Source: Oscillospiraceae bacterium
GTDB taxonomy: Bacteria > Bacillota_A > Clostridia > Oscillospirales > Oscillospiraceae
Assembly: GCA_017936985.1 (NCBI GenBank)
Contig: JAGBEM010000145.1
Location: 1 to 11,701 of the forward strand
DNA length: 11,701 bases
Direction: 5' to 3'
Under the pieces are notes generated by a model. The model was given only the letters and a program-made list of their open reading frames with translations. It searched no databases and was not told where the DNA came from. How positions within the stretch are numbered: position 1 is the first letter of the stretch; each line of letters starts with the position of its first letter. This document shows, piece by piece, positions 1-5,989 of this stretch. A program made the translations under genes and the position numbers.

Positions 1-355
1 CGACAACCTTGGTCAGAAATTCCCAGCACCACGCAATTGCCTCATGCTTAAAATAGTCGCCGAAGGAGAAATTGCCCAGCATCTCAAAATAAGTGCCGTG
101 GCGGGCGGTCTTGCCGATATTCTCGATATCGCCGGTACGGATGCACTTCTGGCAGGTGCAGACACGGCGCCGAGGCGGCTCCACCTCGCCCTTGAAATAG
201 GGCTTCATGGGTGCCATGCCGGAGTTGATCAGCAGCAAGGACTGATCGTTCTGAGGAATCAGAGAAAAGCTGGGCAGACGCAGATGGCCCTTGCTTTCAA
301 AAAATCGCAGGAACATCTCGCGCAGCTCGTTTACGCCATAGGGTTTGTGACTCAT
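1..355 (-). CDS. alaS: Alanyl-tRNA synthetase, N-terminal part (cut by window edge)
   Basis: This is the first 118 codons of cytoplasmic alanyl-tRNA synthetase, which activates alanine with ATP and charges tRNA-Ala. Reading leftward from ATG at 355-353, the protein starts [20 protein letters not shown] and contains the class II motif 1 region typical of AlaS: a SKGH-(L)-R-LPSFSLIP stretch, then [11 protein letters not shown], a [16 protein letters not shown] stretch and [19 protein letters not shown]. These match the well-conserved AlaS catalytic core N-terminus. A full AlaS is about 870-880 residues, so most of the gene (rest of catalytic domain, tRNA recognition, editing and C-Ala domains) lies beyond the left edge. 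A GGAGG ribosome binding site at 364-368 sits 8 bases before the ATG and fixes the start. The gene is preceded by its own T-box leader, so transcription should rise when tRNA-Ala is uncharged. Confidence 0.97.
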   Translation of the reverse strand, partial: MSHKPYGVNELREMFLRFFESKGHLRLPSFSLIPQNDQSLLLINSGMAPMKPYFKGEVEPPRRRVCTCQKCIRTGDIENIGKTARHGTYFEMLGNFSFGDYFKHEAIAWCWEFLTKVV

Positions 356-384
356 AGGAATAACCTCCAAATTAATTTACATAC

Positions 385-419
385 AAAAAATAAACGCCAC
401 CCCTATCATAGGGGCGACG
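385..419 (-). terminator. Attenuator terminator of the alaS T-box
   Basis: On the minus strand an 11-bp stem (419-409 with 405-395, including two G-U pairs) closes a 3-base loop, and is followed by a T-rich tract TTTATTTTTT (394-385). It lies between the T-box motif and the alaS ribosome binding site, where the regulated terminator of a T-box leader belongs. The hairpin begins 7 bases beyond the T-box motif rather than sharing its sequence. Confidence 0.9.
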
Positions 420-605
420 ATTGATCGCGGTACCACCCTAATTCGCCGCAAAGCGGCATCTTAGCTGCTCTGTAACGGGAGCGCCCGTCCCGGTCATCCC
501 GGGCAACTCGGAAGTGGCCTGCATAGCTTAAGCCGAGGGTTCGCACCCATCCCCTCTCTCTGAAGACTGCCGCTTTGCTTTATTTCCGAATAGTCTTTGC
601 ATATC
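385..605 (-). promoter_or_regulatory. Alanine T-box leader (riboswitch) of alaS
   Basis: A T-box leader senses uncharged tRNA and lets RNA polymerase read through a terminator. Seen on the minus strand: the near-invariant T-box AGGGTGGTACCGCG at 439-426; an antiterminator helix formed by GCGG (449-446) with CCGC (430-427); an AGAGAG motif followed by a GGGTGCGAACCC apical hairpin of Stem I; and a Stem I base helix pairing TTCGGAA (590-584) with TTCCGAG (513-507). Just inside that helix on the 3' side lies GCC followed by A (518-516), an alanine codon in the specifier position; the helix above it pairs GCAAAGC with GCTATGC apart from one mismatch. A GC-rich Stem III-like hairpin (GACGGGCGCTCCCGTTAC) lies between. 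The 5' end at about 605 is inferred from the promoter. The specifier agrees with the downstream gene, alaS. Confidence 0.93.
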
Positions 606-611
606 GTCAGT

Positions 612-639
612 ATTTTATCATAAAATGCGGAATTGTCAA
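612..639 (-). promoter_or_regulatory. Promoter of the alaS leader
   Basis: On the minus strand a perfect -35 TTGACA (639-634) is separated by 16 bases from a -10 TAAAAT (617-612). Transcription would start near 605, giving a leader of about 250 bases before alaS. The sequence match is good; the start point is inferred. Confidence 0.75.
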
Positions 640-694
640 GGCTGTCTTTGGCATTTTTAAAACATTCTGAAAGAATTTGTAACCGAAGCTTAAC

Positions 695-724
695 TTGACA
701 TACCTGCAGGTGATCTTATATATT
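695..724 (+). promoter_or_regulatory. Probable promoter of the 779-1732 lipoprotein gene
   Basis: A consensus -35 TTGACA lies at 695-700. Possible -10 boxes are TATATA at 717-722 (16-base spacing) or TATATT at 719-724 (18-base spacing). It points toward the lipoprotein gene, whose ATG is about 50 bases downstream, and is back to back with the alaS promoter. Confidence 0.55.
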
Positions 725-778
725 AGTATTGGAAGATACTTAGTGCATATGCTTATTTACACAGAACGGAGGCTTGCT

Positions 779-1732
779 ATGAAGAAAATACTAATCTTTA
801 TATTTGTGGCAGCACTTCTTGCCACGCTATGCAGCTGTTCGATGCGCGAGCAGTCCCCATCAGAAACAGAATTTGTTTTCGGCAATAATTACGAAGTCTA
901 TGTAGTTGCACTTTTTGAGCAGGTAGGTTGCCTTACTGACTTCACGATGATTGATTCATGTCTGAGTAACGCAGAGCCGCCGGCACCTTCTCAAAAAACA
1001 CAGACCATCCGCATAGATGAAACCGATCATGCATTGCGCTATGTTTCCTCGCAATACCGTCCATGGAACGGTCATGTCTATGAATATGCGAACGCGGATG
1101 ACACGGTCAACTGCCTGTACTGGTCCGACACTATGGAGCTGGCCAAGGTTACCCTGGACGGCCTGTCATTAGAGGAATTTGCGCACATGGATCAAACCCA
1201 GTACGAGCAATGGATCCGCACATTTGTCGCACAATTTTCTGATGAGGACTGGGATTCGCTGTATCCAACCTGCAGTACATACTTTACAAAGTATTCTCAA
1301 AATGGCTCCAGTGGTCGCAACGCTGAAGGTTTTAAGGCAGACTTCACAGAGAACGAACTTCTCAGAAGCTATAATTTTCGATACGTCCGCCATATAGATT
1401 CTGTTGCTACAACAGATGAGATTAATGCAATTCTAAATTTTGATTTTGAGAATTCAACTGTGCGCATTACCCTTTGGTTCAATGAGCACACTTTCGACTC
1501 CTACACTACCATTCCGCTGGACATGGAGGCCATTGAGGTCGCACTCAACGAATTTGCTGATACCCACATGAAGAACAACTGTACCAAAACAAAAGTTGAA
1601 CTGACCGGTGGATTGCTGATTCACGTCGAAGGCAACCTCATGTACCGCTGCTTTATTGATGTCCATTGGACTTACTCCGGTATAAGATATGACTGTCCCT
1701 ATAGTCTGCTGGTCGACATTCCCGATCCTTGA
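779..1732 (+). CDS. Unrecognised lipoprotein, 317 residues
   Basis: I do not recognise the family. The start was placed at ATG 779-781 because a GGAGG at 768-772 sits 6 bases before it; the reading frame opens further upstream at 695, but that ATG overlaps the promoter and would put 28 residues ahead of the signal peptide. From 779 the protein begins MKKILIFIFVAALLATLCSC: a short positive N-terminus, a hydrophobic core and a lipobox L17-C18-S19-C20. It should therefore be lipidated at C20 and anchored outside the membrane. The mature part is acidic and polar, rich in aromatic residues (W, Y, F), with no transmembrane segment and no motif I can assign to an enzyme. It stands alone between the alaS leader and a terminator, so it is probably monocistronic. 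It could be a solute-binding or cell-envelope protein; that is a guess. Confidence 0.85.
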   Translation: MKKILIFIFVAALLATLCSCSMREQSPSETEFVFGNNYEVYVVALFEQVGCLTDFTMIDSCLSNAEPPAPSQKTQTIRIDETDHALRYVSSQYRPWNGHVYEYANADDTVNCLYWSDTMELAKVTLDGLSLEEFAHMDQTQYEQWIRTFVAQFSDEDWDSLYPTCSTYFTKYSQNGSSGRNAEGFKADFTENELLRSYNFRYVRHIDSVATTDEINAILNFDFENSTVRITLWFNEHTFDSYTTIPLDMEAIEVALNEFADTHMKNNCTKTKVELTGGLLIHVEGNLMYRCFIDVHWTYSGIRYDCPYSLLVDIPDP

Positions 1733-1740
1733 TTTCAAAA

Positions 1741-1773
1741 AGAGAAGGTTCCAATCGGAACCTTCTCTTTTTT
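1741..1773. terminator. Bidirectional terminator between convergent genes
   Basis: A perfect 12-bp stem (1741-1752 with 1757-1768) closes a 4-base AATC loop, with T residues following on the plus strand (1769-1773) and A residues preceding (1737-1740), which read as T on the minus strand. It lies between the stop of the plus-strand lipoprotein gene (1732) and the stop of the minus-strand pepF operon (1774-1772), so it can end both transcripts. Confidence 0.93.
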
Positions 1774-2038
1774 AGATATTCTCTTCCAGCCACTTCTTCA
1801 TGGCAAGTCTTCCCGCTTCTGTCATAGGAAAGGTCATCTCCCCTTCCATGGTGCTCTTTTCATAGCACAACGGACCGTGCCAAAATTCAGCGGTGATGGT
1901 GCTTTGTTCAAAATCCACTTCCTTCTGGTTTGCTTTCACCACATTGGGCTTCGCCCGAAATCGGAAAGGTCCCATAGAACCGGTGAAAATGTTATCCATA
2001 GCGAAAGTGTGCAGTGTGGGCAGAAACAGCTCAGCCAT
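1772..2038 (-). CDS. Unknown 88-residue protein coupled to pepF
   Basis: A small protein of unrecognised family that starts MAELFLPTLHTFAMDNIFTG. It has no signal peptide and no membrane segment, so it is probably cytoplasmic. Its middle is charged and aromatic (FRFRAKPNVV, TAEFWHGPLCYE) and its C-terminus looks helical (TEAGRLAMKKWLEENI), suggesting a small alpha/beta fold. The ATG (2038-2036) overlaps the TAA stop of pepF (2040-2038) as TAATG, so translation is probably coupled to pepF; a weak purine-rich GGAAGAA (2047-2041) inside the pepF end can act as ribosome binding site. It is the last gene before the shared terminator at 1741-1773. The tight coupling argues that it is real and may act with, or be needed in proportion to, the peptidase, but no function can be read from the sequence. 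Confidence 0.82.
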   Translation of the reverse strand: MAELFLPTLHTFAMDNIFTGSMGPFRFRAKPNVVKANQKEVDFEQSTITAEFWHGPLCYEKSTMEGEMTFPMTEAGRLAMKKWLEENI

Positions 2039-3843
2039 TATTCTTCCACCAGCGCTTCCATCTCGTCGATCAGTTCGCCAAAAAGCTTCAGTGCCTGATT
2101 CACCGGCTCGGGGCTGGTCATATCCACACCTGCACCCTTCAGCAGGTCAATGGGGCTCTTGGAGCAGCCGCCGGACAGGAAGCCAATGTAATCCTTAACA
2201 GCACTTTCACCCTCGCTGAGGATCTTCCGAGACAGGGCGATCGCCGCAGAGTAACCGGTGGCATACTGGAACACATAGTAATTCATATAGAAATGGGGAA
2301 TTCTTGCCCATTCCACGGCGATCCGGTCATCCACAACCATGTCCGGTCCAAAGTACATCTCATTCAGGCGCTTATACTCGGCACACAGAACATCAGCCGT
2401 CAGTGTCTTACCCTCAGCAGCCATTCTGCCGATGTTCAGCTCAAACTCAGCAAACATGGTCTGGCGGAACAGTGTACCCTTGAACTGCTCCAGGAAATGG
2501 TTGATCAGATAGGCCCGCTCCTTCTTGTCGGTGGTCTTGCCCAGCAAGTATTCCATCAGCAGTGCCTCATTACAGGTGGAAGCCACCTCCGCAACGAAGA
2601 TCACATAGCCTGCATCAACGGGATTCTGAGTCTTGTTGGACAGATAAGAGTGCAGTGCATGACCCATTTCGTGCGCCAGCGTAAACTGGCTGTCCAGTGT
2701 ACCGGTGTAGTTCAGCAGAACATAGGGATGTACGCGCGCACCGGCAGAATATGCACCACTGCGTTTACCCTCATTCTGATACACATCGATCCAACGATTC
2801 TCAAAGCCCTCTTTCAAGATCTTGCGGTATTCCTCGCCCAGAGGTGCCAGAGAATCGTAAACCGTCTGTTTTGCCTGGGCAAAGGGGATCTTGGTGTCTG
2901 CATCCGCAACCAGCGGTGCATAAACATCGTAAAAATGCAGTTCATCCACACCCAGCAGCTTCTTGCGAAGACGCACATAGCGGTGCATGGTATCCAGATT
3001 ATTGTGGACAGCTTCGATCAGATTCAGATATACAGAGGTAGGAACATTGGTTATGTCCAGCGCAGCCTCAAAGGCATTGGGGTACTTCCGGGCTTCTGCA
3101 AAGAACTTCTGCTGCTTGTTCTGGGCATTCAGCAGCGCGGCAGCCGTATTCTTGAAGGACGCAAAGCTGTCGTACAGATTCTCATAAGCGCTCTTCCGGA
3201 GCTCCCGGTCAGAGCTGGACTCATAGGAAACAAATGTACCCTGACGCAGGGGGTGTGCATTGCCCTTGCTGTCCACTGCATCCTTAAAGGAAATGTCTGC
3301 GTCAGCAAACATGCCGTAAATATCATCAGGCGCAGAAGCCATTTCACCGGCCGCTGCCAGGAGCTTTTCTTCCGCAGGAGAAAGGGTATGCTCCTTGCGC
3401 CGGCGCATATTGGTCAGATACCGGCGGTAACGCTCCAGCTTAGGCTGCTCTGCATAGAACTTATCCAGTGTCTCGTCAGAGATCGACATGATCTCCGGGG
3501 TATCAAAGCTGCAGGCTGCACTGAAAGCAACCATCACAGAGTAGAATTTACCGACCATACCCTGATACTTGGAGTTTCTGGTATCCTCGTCAGCCTTGCG
3601 CATACAGTAGTTTGCCAGGAGGCTGATCTTCTGATGAACCATCTCACCTTCATACAGGTAGTCGTACAGATCCTGTGCGCTTTGTCCCAGCTTACCTGCA
3701 AAGGCAACAGCCTTAGCCTGATCCTCCGCTACTGTTGCCAGCTCCGCTTCCCAAGCCTCGTCAGATGCATACATATCCTCTGTTGCCCAGGTATCTTCCA
3801 CAGCGATCTCGCTGCGCTGAGGGATCTTTTTGATTTCTTCCAT
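2038..3843 (-). CDS. pepF: Oligoendopeptidase F (M3B metallopeptidase)
   Basis: A 601-residue cytoplasmic zinc peptidase of the M3B family, which cuts oligopeptides and is used in peptide nutrition and protein turnover. The zinc motif HEMGH is at residues 391-395 (bases 2673-2659) within LAHEMGHALHSYLS, with the third ligand expected at E419 in FVAEVASTCNEALL. The N-terminal half is the helical lobe of the family, and the region around residues 365-380 (YSAGARVHPYVLLNY) is the conserved substrate-side stretch before the zinc helix. Length agrees with the usual figure of about 600. The start is fixed by AGGAGG (3855-3850) 6 bases before the ATG. It is the first gene of a two-gene operon with the 88-residue gene and is divergent from the EamA permease gene. 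Whether the permease and peptidase are functionally linked cannot be told. No key residue is missing. Confidence 0.97.
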   Translation of the reverse strand: MEEIKKIPQRSEIAVEDTWATEDMYASDEAWEAELATVAEDQAKAVAFAGKLGQSAQDLYDYLYEGEMVHQKISLLANYCMRKADEDTRNSKYQGMVGKFYSVMVAFSAACSFDTPEIMSISDETLDKFYAEQPKLERYRRYLTNMRRRKEHTLSPAEEKLLAAAGEMASAPDDIYGMFADADISFKDAVDSKGNAHPLRQGTFVSYESSSDRELRKSAYENLYDSFASFKNTAAALLNAQNKQQKFFAEARKYPNAFEAALDITNVPTSVYLNLIEAVHNNLDTMHRYVRLRKKLLGVDELHFYDVYAPLVADADTKIPFAQAKQTVYDSLAPLGEEYRKILKEGFENRWIDVYQNEGKRSGAYSAGARVHPYVLLNYTGTLDSQFTLAHEMGHALHSYLSNKTQNPVDAGYVIFVAEVASTCNEALLMEYLLGKTTDKKERAYLINHFLEQFKGTLFRQTMFAEFELNIGRMAAEGKTLTADVLCAEYKRLNEMYFGPDMVVDDRIAVEWARIPHFYMNYYVFQYATGYSAAIALSRKILSEGESAVKDYIGFLSGGCSKSPIDLLKGAGVDMTSPEPVNQALKLFGELIDEMEALVEE

Positions 3844-3875
3844 GGTTTACCTCCTAAGTGAAAAATTATGGACTC

Positions 3876-3904
3876 ATTATACCACCATGGAAAGCAAATT
3901 GCAA
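3876..3904 (-). promoter_or_regulatory. Promoter of pepF, with an extended -10
   Basis: On the minus strand TTGCAA (3904-3899) is 17 bases from a perfect TATAAT (3881-3876), which is preceded by TGG, an extended -10 arrangement. Transcription would begin around 3869, leaving a short leader before the AGGAGG. The -35 lies at the centre of the inverted-repeat cluster 3891-3913. Confidence 0.8.
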
Positions 3905-3913
3905 TCTTGCTTT
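3891..3913. repeat. Operator-like inverted repeat over the pepF -35
   Basis: AAAGCAA (3891-3897) and TTGCTTT (3907-3913) form a 7-bp inverted repeat with a 9-base centre, and the centre itself contains the 8-base palindrome ATTGCAAT (3898-3905). The pattern amounts to alternating GCAA and TTGC half-sites. Being on the pepF -35 and in the shared pepF/permease regulatory gap, it could be a repressor site. The repeat is seen directly; the role is inferred. Confidence 0.45.
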
Positions 3914-3951
3914 TCATGCGGAAATATGGTAGATTGTCAATCGGTGATACT

Positions 3952-4854
3952 ATGAAAAACAAATTACGGGGCAGCGTCAGTCTGCTCCTTGCTACTGTGA
4001 TCTGGGGAAGCGCCTTTGTAGCCCAAAGTGTAGGTATGGATCATGTAGGCCCATTTACCTTCCAGGCCATCCGCTGCACTATGGCAGCTATCGGTTTGCT
4101 GGCAGTGATCGCGGTATTTGACCTTGGCAAAAAAGATGGCCAGAACTTCTTTGCCCGGTTTGCTGACCGAAAGCTCTGGCTGGGCGGATTATTCAGCGCC
4201 ATTCCGCTATGTATTGCAGTCAATCTGCAGCAGATAGGCATCGTCTATACCGATGCCGGTAAATCTGCATTTCTCACGGCAATGTACATCATTTTTGTCC
4301 CGCTAATCGGCATTCTTCTCAAGCGCCGCCCCTCCCCTATGATCCCGATCAGTGTCGCGCTAGCCGTTGTTGGCCTTTACTTTCTCAGCTGCGCCGGAGC
4401 AACTACCGTTAACATTGGTGACATCTGCCTGCTGATCTGCGCAGTGGCCTTTGCGGTGCAGATCACAGTCATCGATCACTACGCACCGAATGTAGACCCT
4501 CTGCGACTCAACTGTCTGCAATCCGCCTTTTGTGCTCTAGGTTCTGCGGCGATCATGCTCTTCACAGAAACTCCCACACTGGCAGGCATCCAGGGCAGCT
4601 GGTGGCCCATGTGCTACGCAGGCTTCCTTTCCATGGGCGCAGCCTATTCCCTGCAGATCATCGGACAAAAACACATGGAGCCGGGTGCCGCATCGCTGAT
4701 CATGAGCCTGGAATCAGTCTTTGCCGCTATCTGCGGCTTTCTGTTCCTGCAAGAAATCATGACAACCTGGGAGCTTCTCGGCTGTATTCTTGTATTTATC
4801 GCCGTCATTTTGTCCCAGATCCCAGTAAAAACGAAATCAAAAACCACCGGTTGA
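3952..4854 (+). CDS. EamA/DMT-family permease
   Basis: A 300-residue integral membrane protein of the drug/metabolite transporter superfamily, with two EamA repeats and about ten transmembrane helices. Helix 1 holds the family signature WGSAFVAQ (residues 18-25); the second repeat begins with the NIGDICLLICAVAFAVQI stretch and contains the conserved ESVFAAICGFLFLQE stretch (about 256-270). Such proteins export or import small metabolites such as amino acids or nucleotide-related compounds, but the substrate cannot be predicted here. The start is a judgement: ATG at 3952 puts the protein straight into helix 1 after MKNKLRG, with only a weak GGTGAT (3943-3948) before it. An in-frame ATG at 3916 would add 12 residues but lacks a ribosome site. 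A candidate promoter (TTGCTT 3907-3912, TAGATT 3930-3935) is poor. The gene ends inside its own terminator. Confidence 0.92.
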   Translation: MKNKLRGSVSLLLATVIWGSAFVAQSVGMDHVGPFTFQAIRCTMAAIGLLAVIAVFDLGKKDGQNFFARFADRKLWLGGLFSAIPLCIAVNLQQIGIVYTDAGKSAFLTAMYIIFVPLIGILLKRRPSPMIPISVALAVVGLYFLSCAGATTVNIGDICLLICAVAFAVQITVIDHYAPNVDPLRLNCLQSAFCALGSAAIMLFTETPTLAGIQGSWWPMCYAGFLSMGAAYSLQIIGQKHMEPGAASLIMSLESVFAAICGFLFLQEIMTTWELLGCILVFIAVILSQIPVKTKSKTTG

Positions 4855-4866
4855 CCGGTGGTTTTT
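4839..4866. terminator. Bidirectional terminator containing the permease stop codon
   Basis: A perfect 12-bp stem (4839-4850 with 4855-4866) encloses the loop TTGA; the TGA stop of the permease gene occupies 4852-4854, in the loop. The stem ends in a T run on the plus strand and, read on the minus strand, equally in T residues, so it can also end the convergent GNAT transcript whose stop is at 4872-4870. Confidence 0.93.
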
Positions 4867-4869
4867 GCA

Positions 4870-5352
4870 TTATAATTGACGATACAAATACCCGCAGGTA
4901 AACGGAAAGAAATCAAACTTTTTTGTACCTGTATGGACAAATCCGAAGCCCTCATACCACTTGCGCAGCACTTGATTTTCTTCCACAATTCCGATATTCA
5001 TGACAGTACAGCCATTTTGCTTCGCATATTGAAATGCGTGTTGTAGCATTTGTGCACCTATGCCATTGTGGCGATACTGTGGCAATACACTCAAATTGTT
5101 GAGTTCACACGCATGATTCTCCATCATCGCAAGAGAATAATATCCTACAATTTCGTCATTCATGCAGTAAACGAACATAGGTCGTTTTTCATGCAGAAAG
5201 TGCCATTCAATTCGCATCTTATCCGTTGCGAATGCAGTAAATCTGGGTGCATTCTCAGCAGTGATACCAAACTCGTCCGCAACTGTTGCAAACGCAGCTC
5301 TGATGACATCCACGCACTTCGGTATGTCGCTGCGTTCCATTTCGCGTATCAT
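4870..5352 (-). CDS. GNAT-family N-acetyltransferase
   Basis: A 160-residue acetyltransferase of the GNAT fold, transferring acetyl from acetyl-CoA to an amine of an unknown small molecule or protein. The acetyl-CoA binding motif A is clear: beta-4 NNLSVLPQYR followed by R94-H-N-G97-I-G99-A, the R/Q-x-x-G-x-G/A pyrophosphate loop, then the helix AQMLQHAFQYAKQNG. Motif B is ENQVLRKWYEGFGFVHTG (residues 125-142), with W132, Y133 and the GFGF turn. The N-terminus IREMERSDIPKCVDVIRAAF is the usual first strand-helix. Length is normal for a single-domain GNAT. AGGAGGA (5365-5359) lies 6 bases before the ATG. It stands alone, convergent to the permease gene and divergent from the 5506-6391 pair. 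The substrate cannot be read from the sequence; RimI-like or antibiotic-type activity is not indicated. Confidence 0.93.
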   Translation of the reverse strand: MIREMERSDIPKCVDVIRAAFATVADEFGITAENAPRFTAFATDKMRIEWHFLHEKRPMFVYCMNDEIVGYYSLAMMENHACELNNLSVLPQYRHNGIGAQMLQHAFQYAKQNGCTVMNIGIVEENQVLRKWYEGFGFVHTGTKKFDFFPFTCGYLYRQL

Positions 5353-5384
5353 AAATTATCCTCCTGTTTATAATTATTTGACCC

Positions 5385-5413
5385 ATAGTAGCATAAAGCA
5401 ATCATATTGTCAA
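5385..5413 (-). promoter_or_regulatory. Promoter of the GNAT gene
   Basis: On the minus strand TTGACA (5413-5408) is 17 bases from TACTAT (5390-5385). It reads toward the GNAT ATG at 5352 and is back to back with the promoter at 5443-5471. Confidence 0.7.
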
Positions 5414-5442
5414 CGCAATGAGCTCCGGTAATTACAAGGAAA

Positions 5443-5471
5443 TTGACAACAGCGTTAAAGAATTGTATACT
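5443..5471 (+). promoter_or_regulatory. Promoter of the 5506-6391 gene pair
   Basis: TTGACA (5443-5448) is 17 bases from TATACT (5466-5471), with an overlapping TATAAT at 5472-5477 that is too far (23 bases) from this -35. The predicted start near 5479 leaves about 27 bases to the ATG at 5506, which include the GGAG ribosome site. Confidence 0.75.
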
Positions 5472-5505
5472 TATAATATAACTTTTTACAAAGCGGAGTA
5501 CCATA

Positions 5506-5952
5506 ATGAATTCACAATTTTATGTATTGATTGATCAAAATACCGAGCAGGAACTGTTACAGTTTGTGAGACAGGAATGCACTCTCACCATTCTGCCCGC
5601 GTTGATCACAGACGCCGAAACACCTTACATATCAGACTACAACAAGTCCCTGTTCGTTACAGCCACAAACAAGGATCACTTCTGGTATTCCCCTCAAGAA
5701 AGCTTTCCTACTCCAGGTACAAAAGCAATTCAAGCCCGCGATCGAGAAACTCCCTATATTGAATACTCCTGTGAGAAACGCGCAGAGCAAACCATCATCA
5801 GGTTTTATCTAGCCAGCAAAGGACTTAAAGAAGAAATCAAACCGCTTAAGTCAGCATTCGAGAAAATTAGAGCATGGATCTCATCCCACTGCTCAACAAA
5901 GAAAAAAGAAGGCCTTATTTGGGTTTACTATCTGAAGAGCACTAGAAAATAG
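5506..5952 (+). CDS. Unknown protein, 148 residues
   Basis: I do not recognise this family. The start is supported by GGAG (5495-5498) 7 bases before the ATG and by a good promoter just upstream. The protein begins MNSQFYVLIDQNTEQELLQF and has no signal peptide or membrane helix, so it is probably cytoplasmic. It reads as a small alpha/beta protein: a first strand (QFYVLID), a helix (TEQELLQFVRQE), a strand (LTILPALI), a central variable part with a PQESFPTPG turn, then paired strands YIEYSC and TIIRFYLAS, a helix (KPLKSAFEKIRAWISSHC) and a last strand (LIWVYYLK). The C-terminus is basic. Base composition is more AT-rich than the flanking core genes. It is followed 37 bases later by a small lipoprotein gene in the same direction, with no terminator between, so the two are probably one transcript. 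Confidence 0.82.
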   Translation: MNSQFYVLIDQNTEQELLQFVRQECTLTILPALITDAETPYISDYNKSLFVTATNKDHFWYSPQESFPTPGTKAIQARDRETPYIEYSCEKRAEQTIIRFYLASKGLKEEIKPLKSAFEKIRAWISSHCSTKKKEGLIWVYYLKSTRK

Positions 5953-5989
5953 AACGCAATTCTTTTAAATAAACAACGGAGAGATAATC

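Noticed and set aside
44..424. A 126-codon plus-strand frame at the left edge
   Set aside because: It overlaps the alaS start, T-box terminator and part of the T-box motif in antisense; the AlaS reading on the minus strand is unambiguous.
695..778. A longer N-terminus for the 779-1732 lipoprotein
   Set aside because: The upstream ATG overlaps the TTGACA promoter box, has no ribosome site, and would bury the signal peptide.
2014..3861. A 615-codon open frame on the plus strand opposite pepF
   Set aside because: It is antisense to a clear M3B peptidase with intact zinc motif; its translation is rich in C, H and Q and shows no domain, which is typical of a shadow frame of a GC-biased gene.
3935..3940. 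A second TTGACA on the minus strand upstream of pepF
   Set aside because: No -10 box lies at 16-18 bases; the TTGCAA-TATAAT pair closer to pepF is far better.
3868..3951. Longer starts for the permease at 3868 or 3916
   Set aside because: The 3868 ATG lies on the pepF promoter side with no ribosome site facing it; 3916 also lacks one. 3952 leads directly into the first membrane helix, although its own site is weak.
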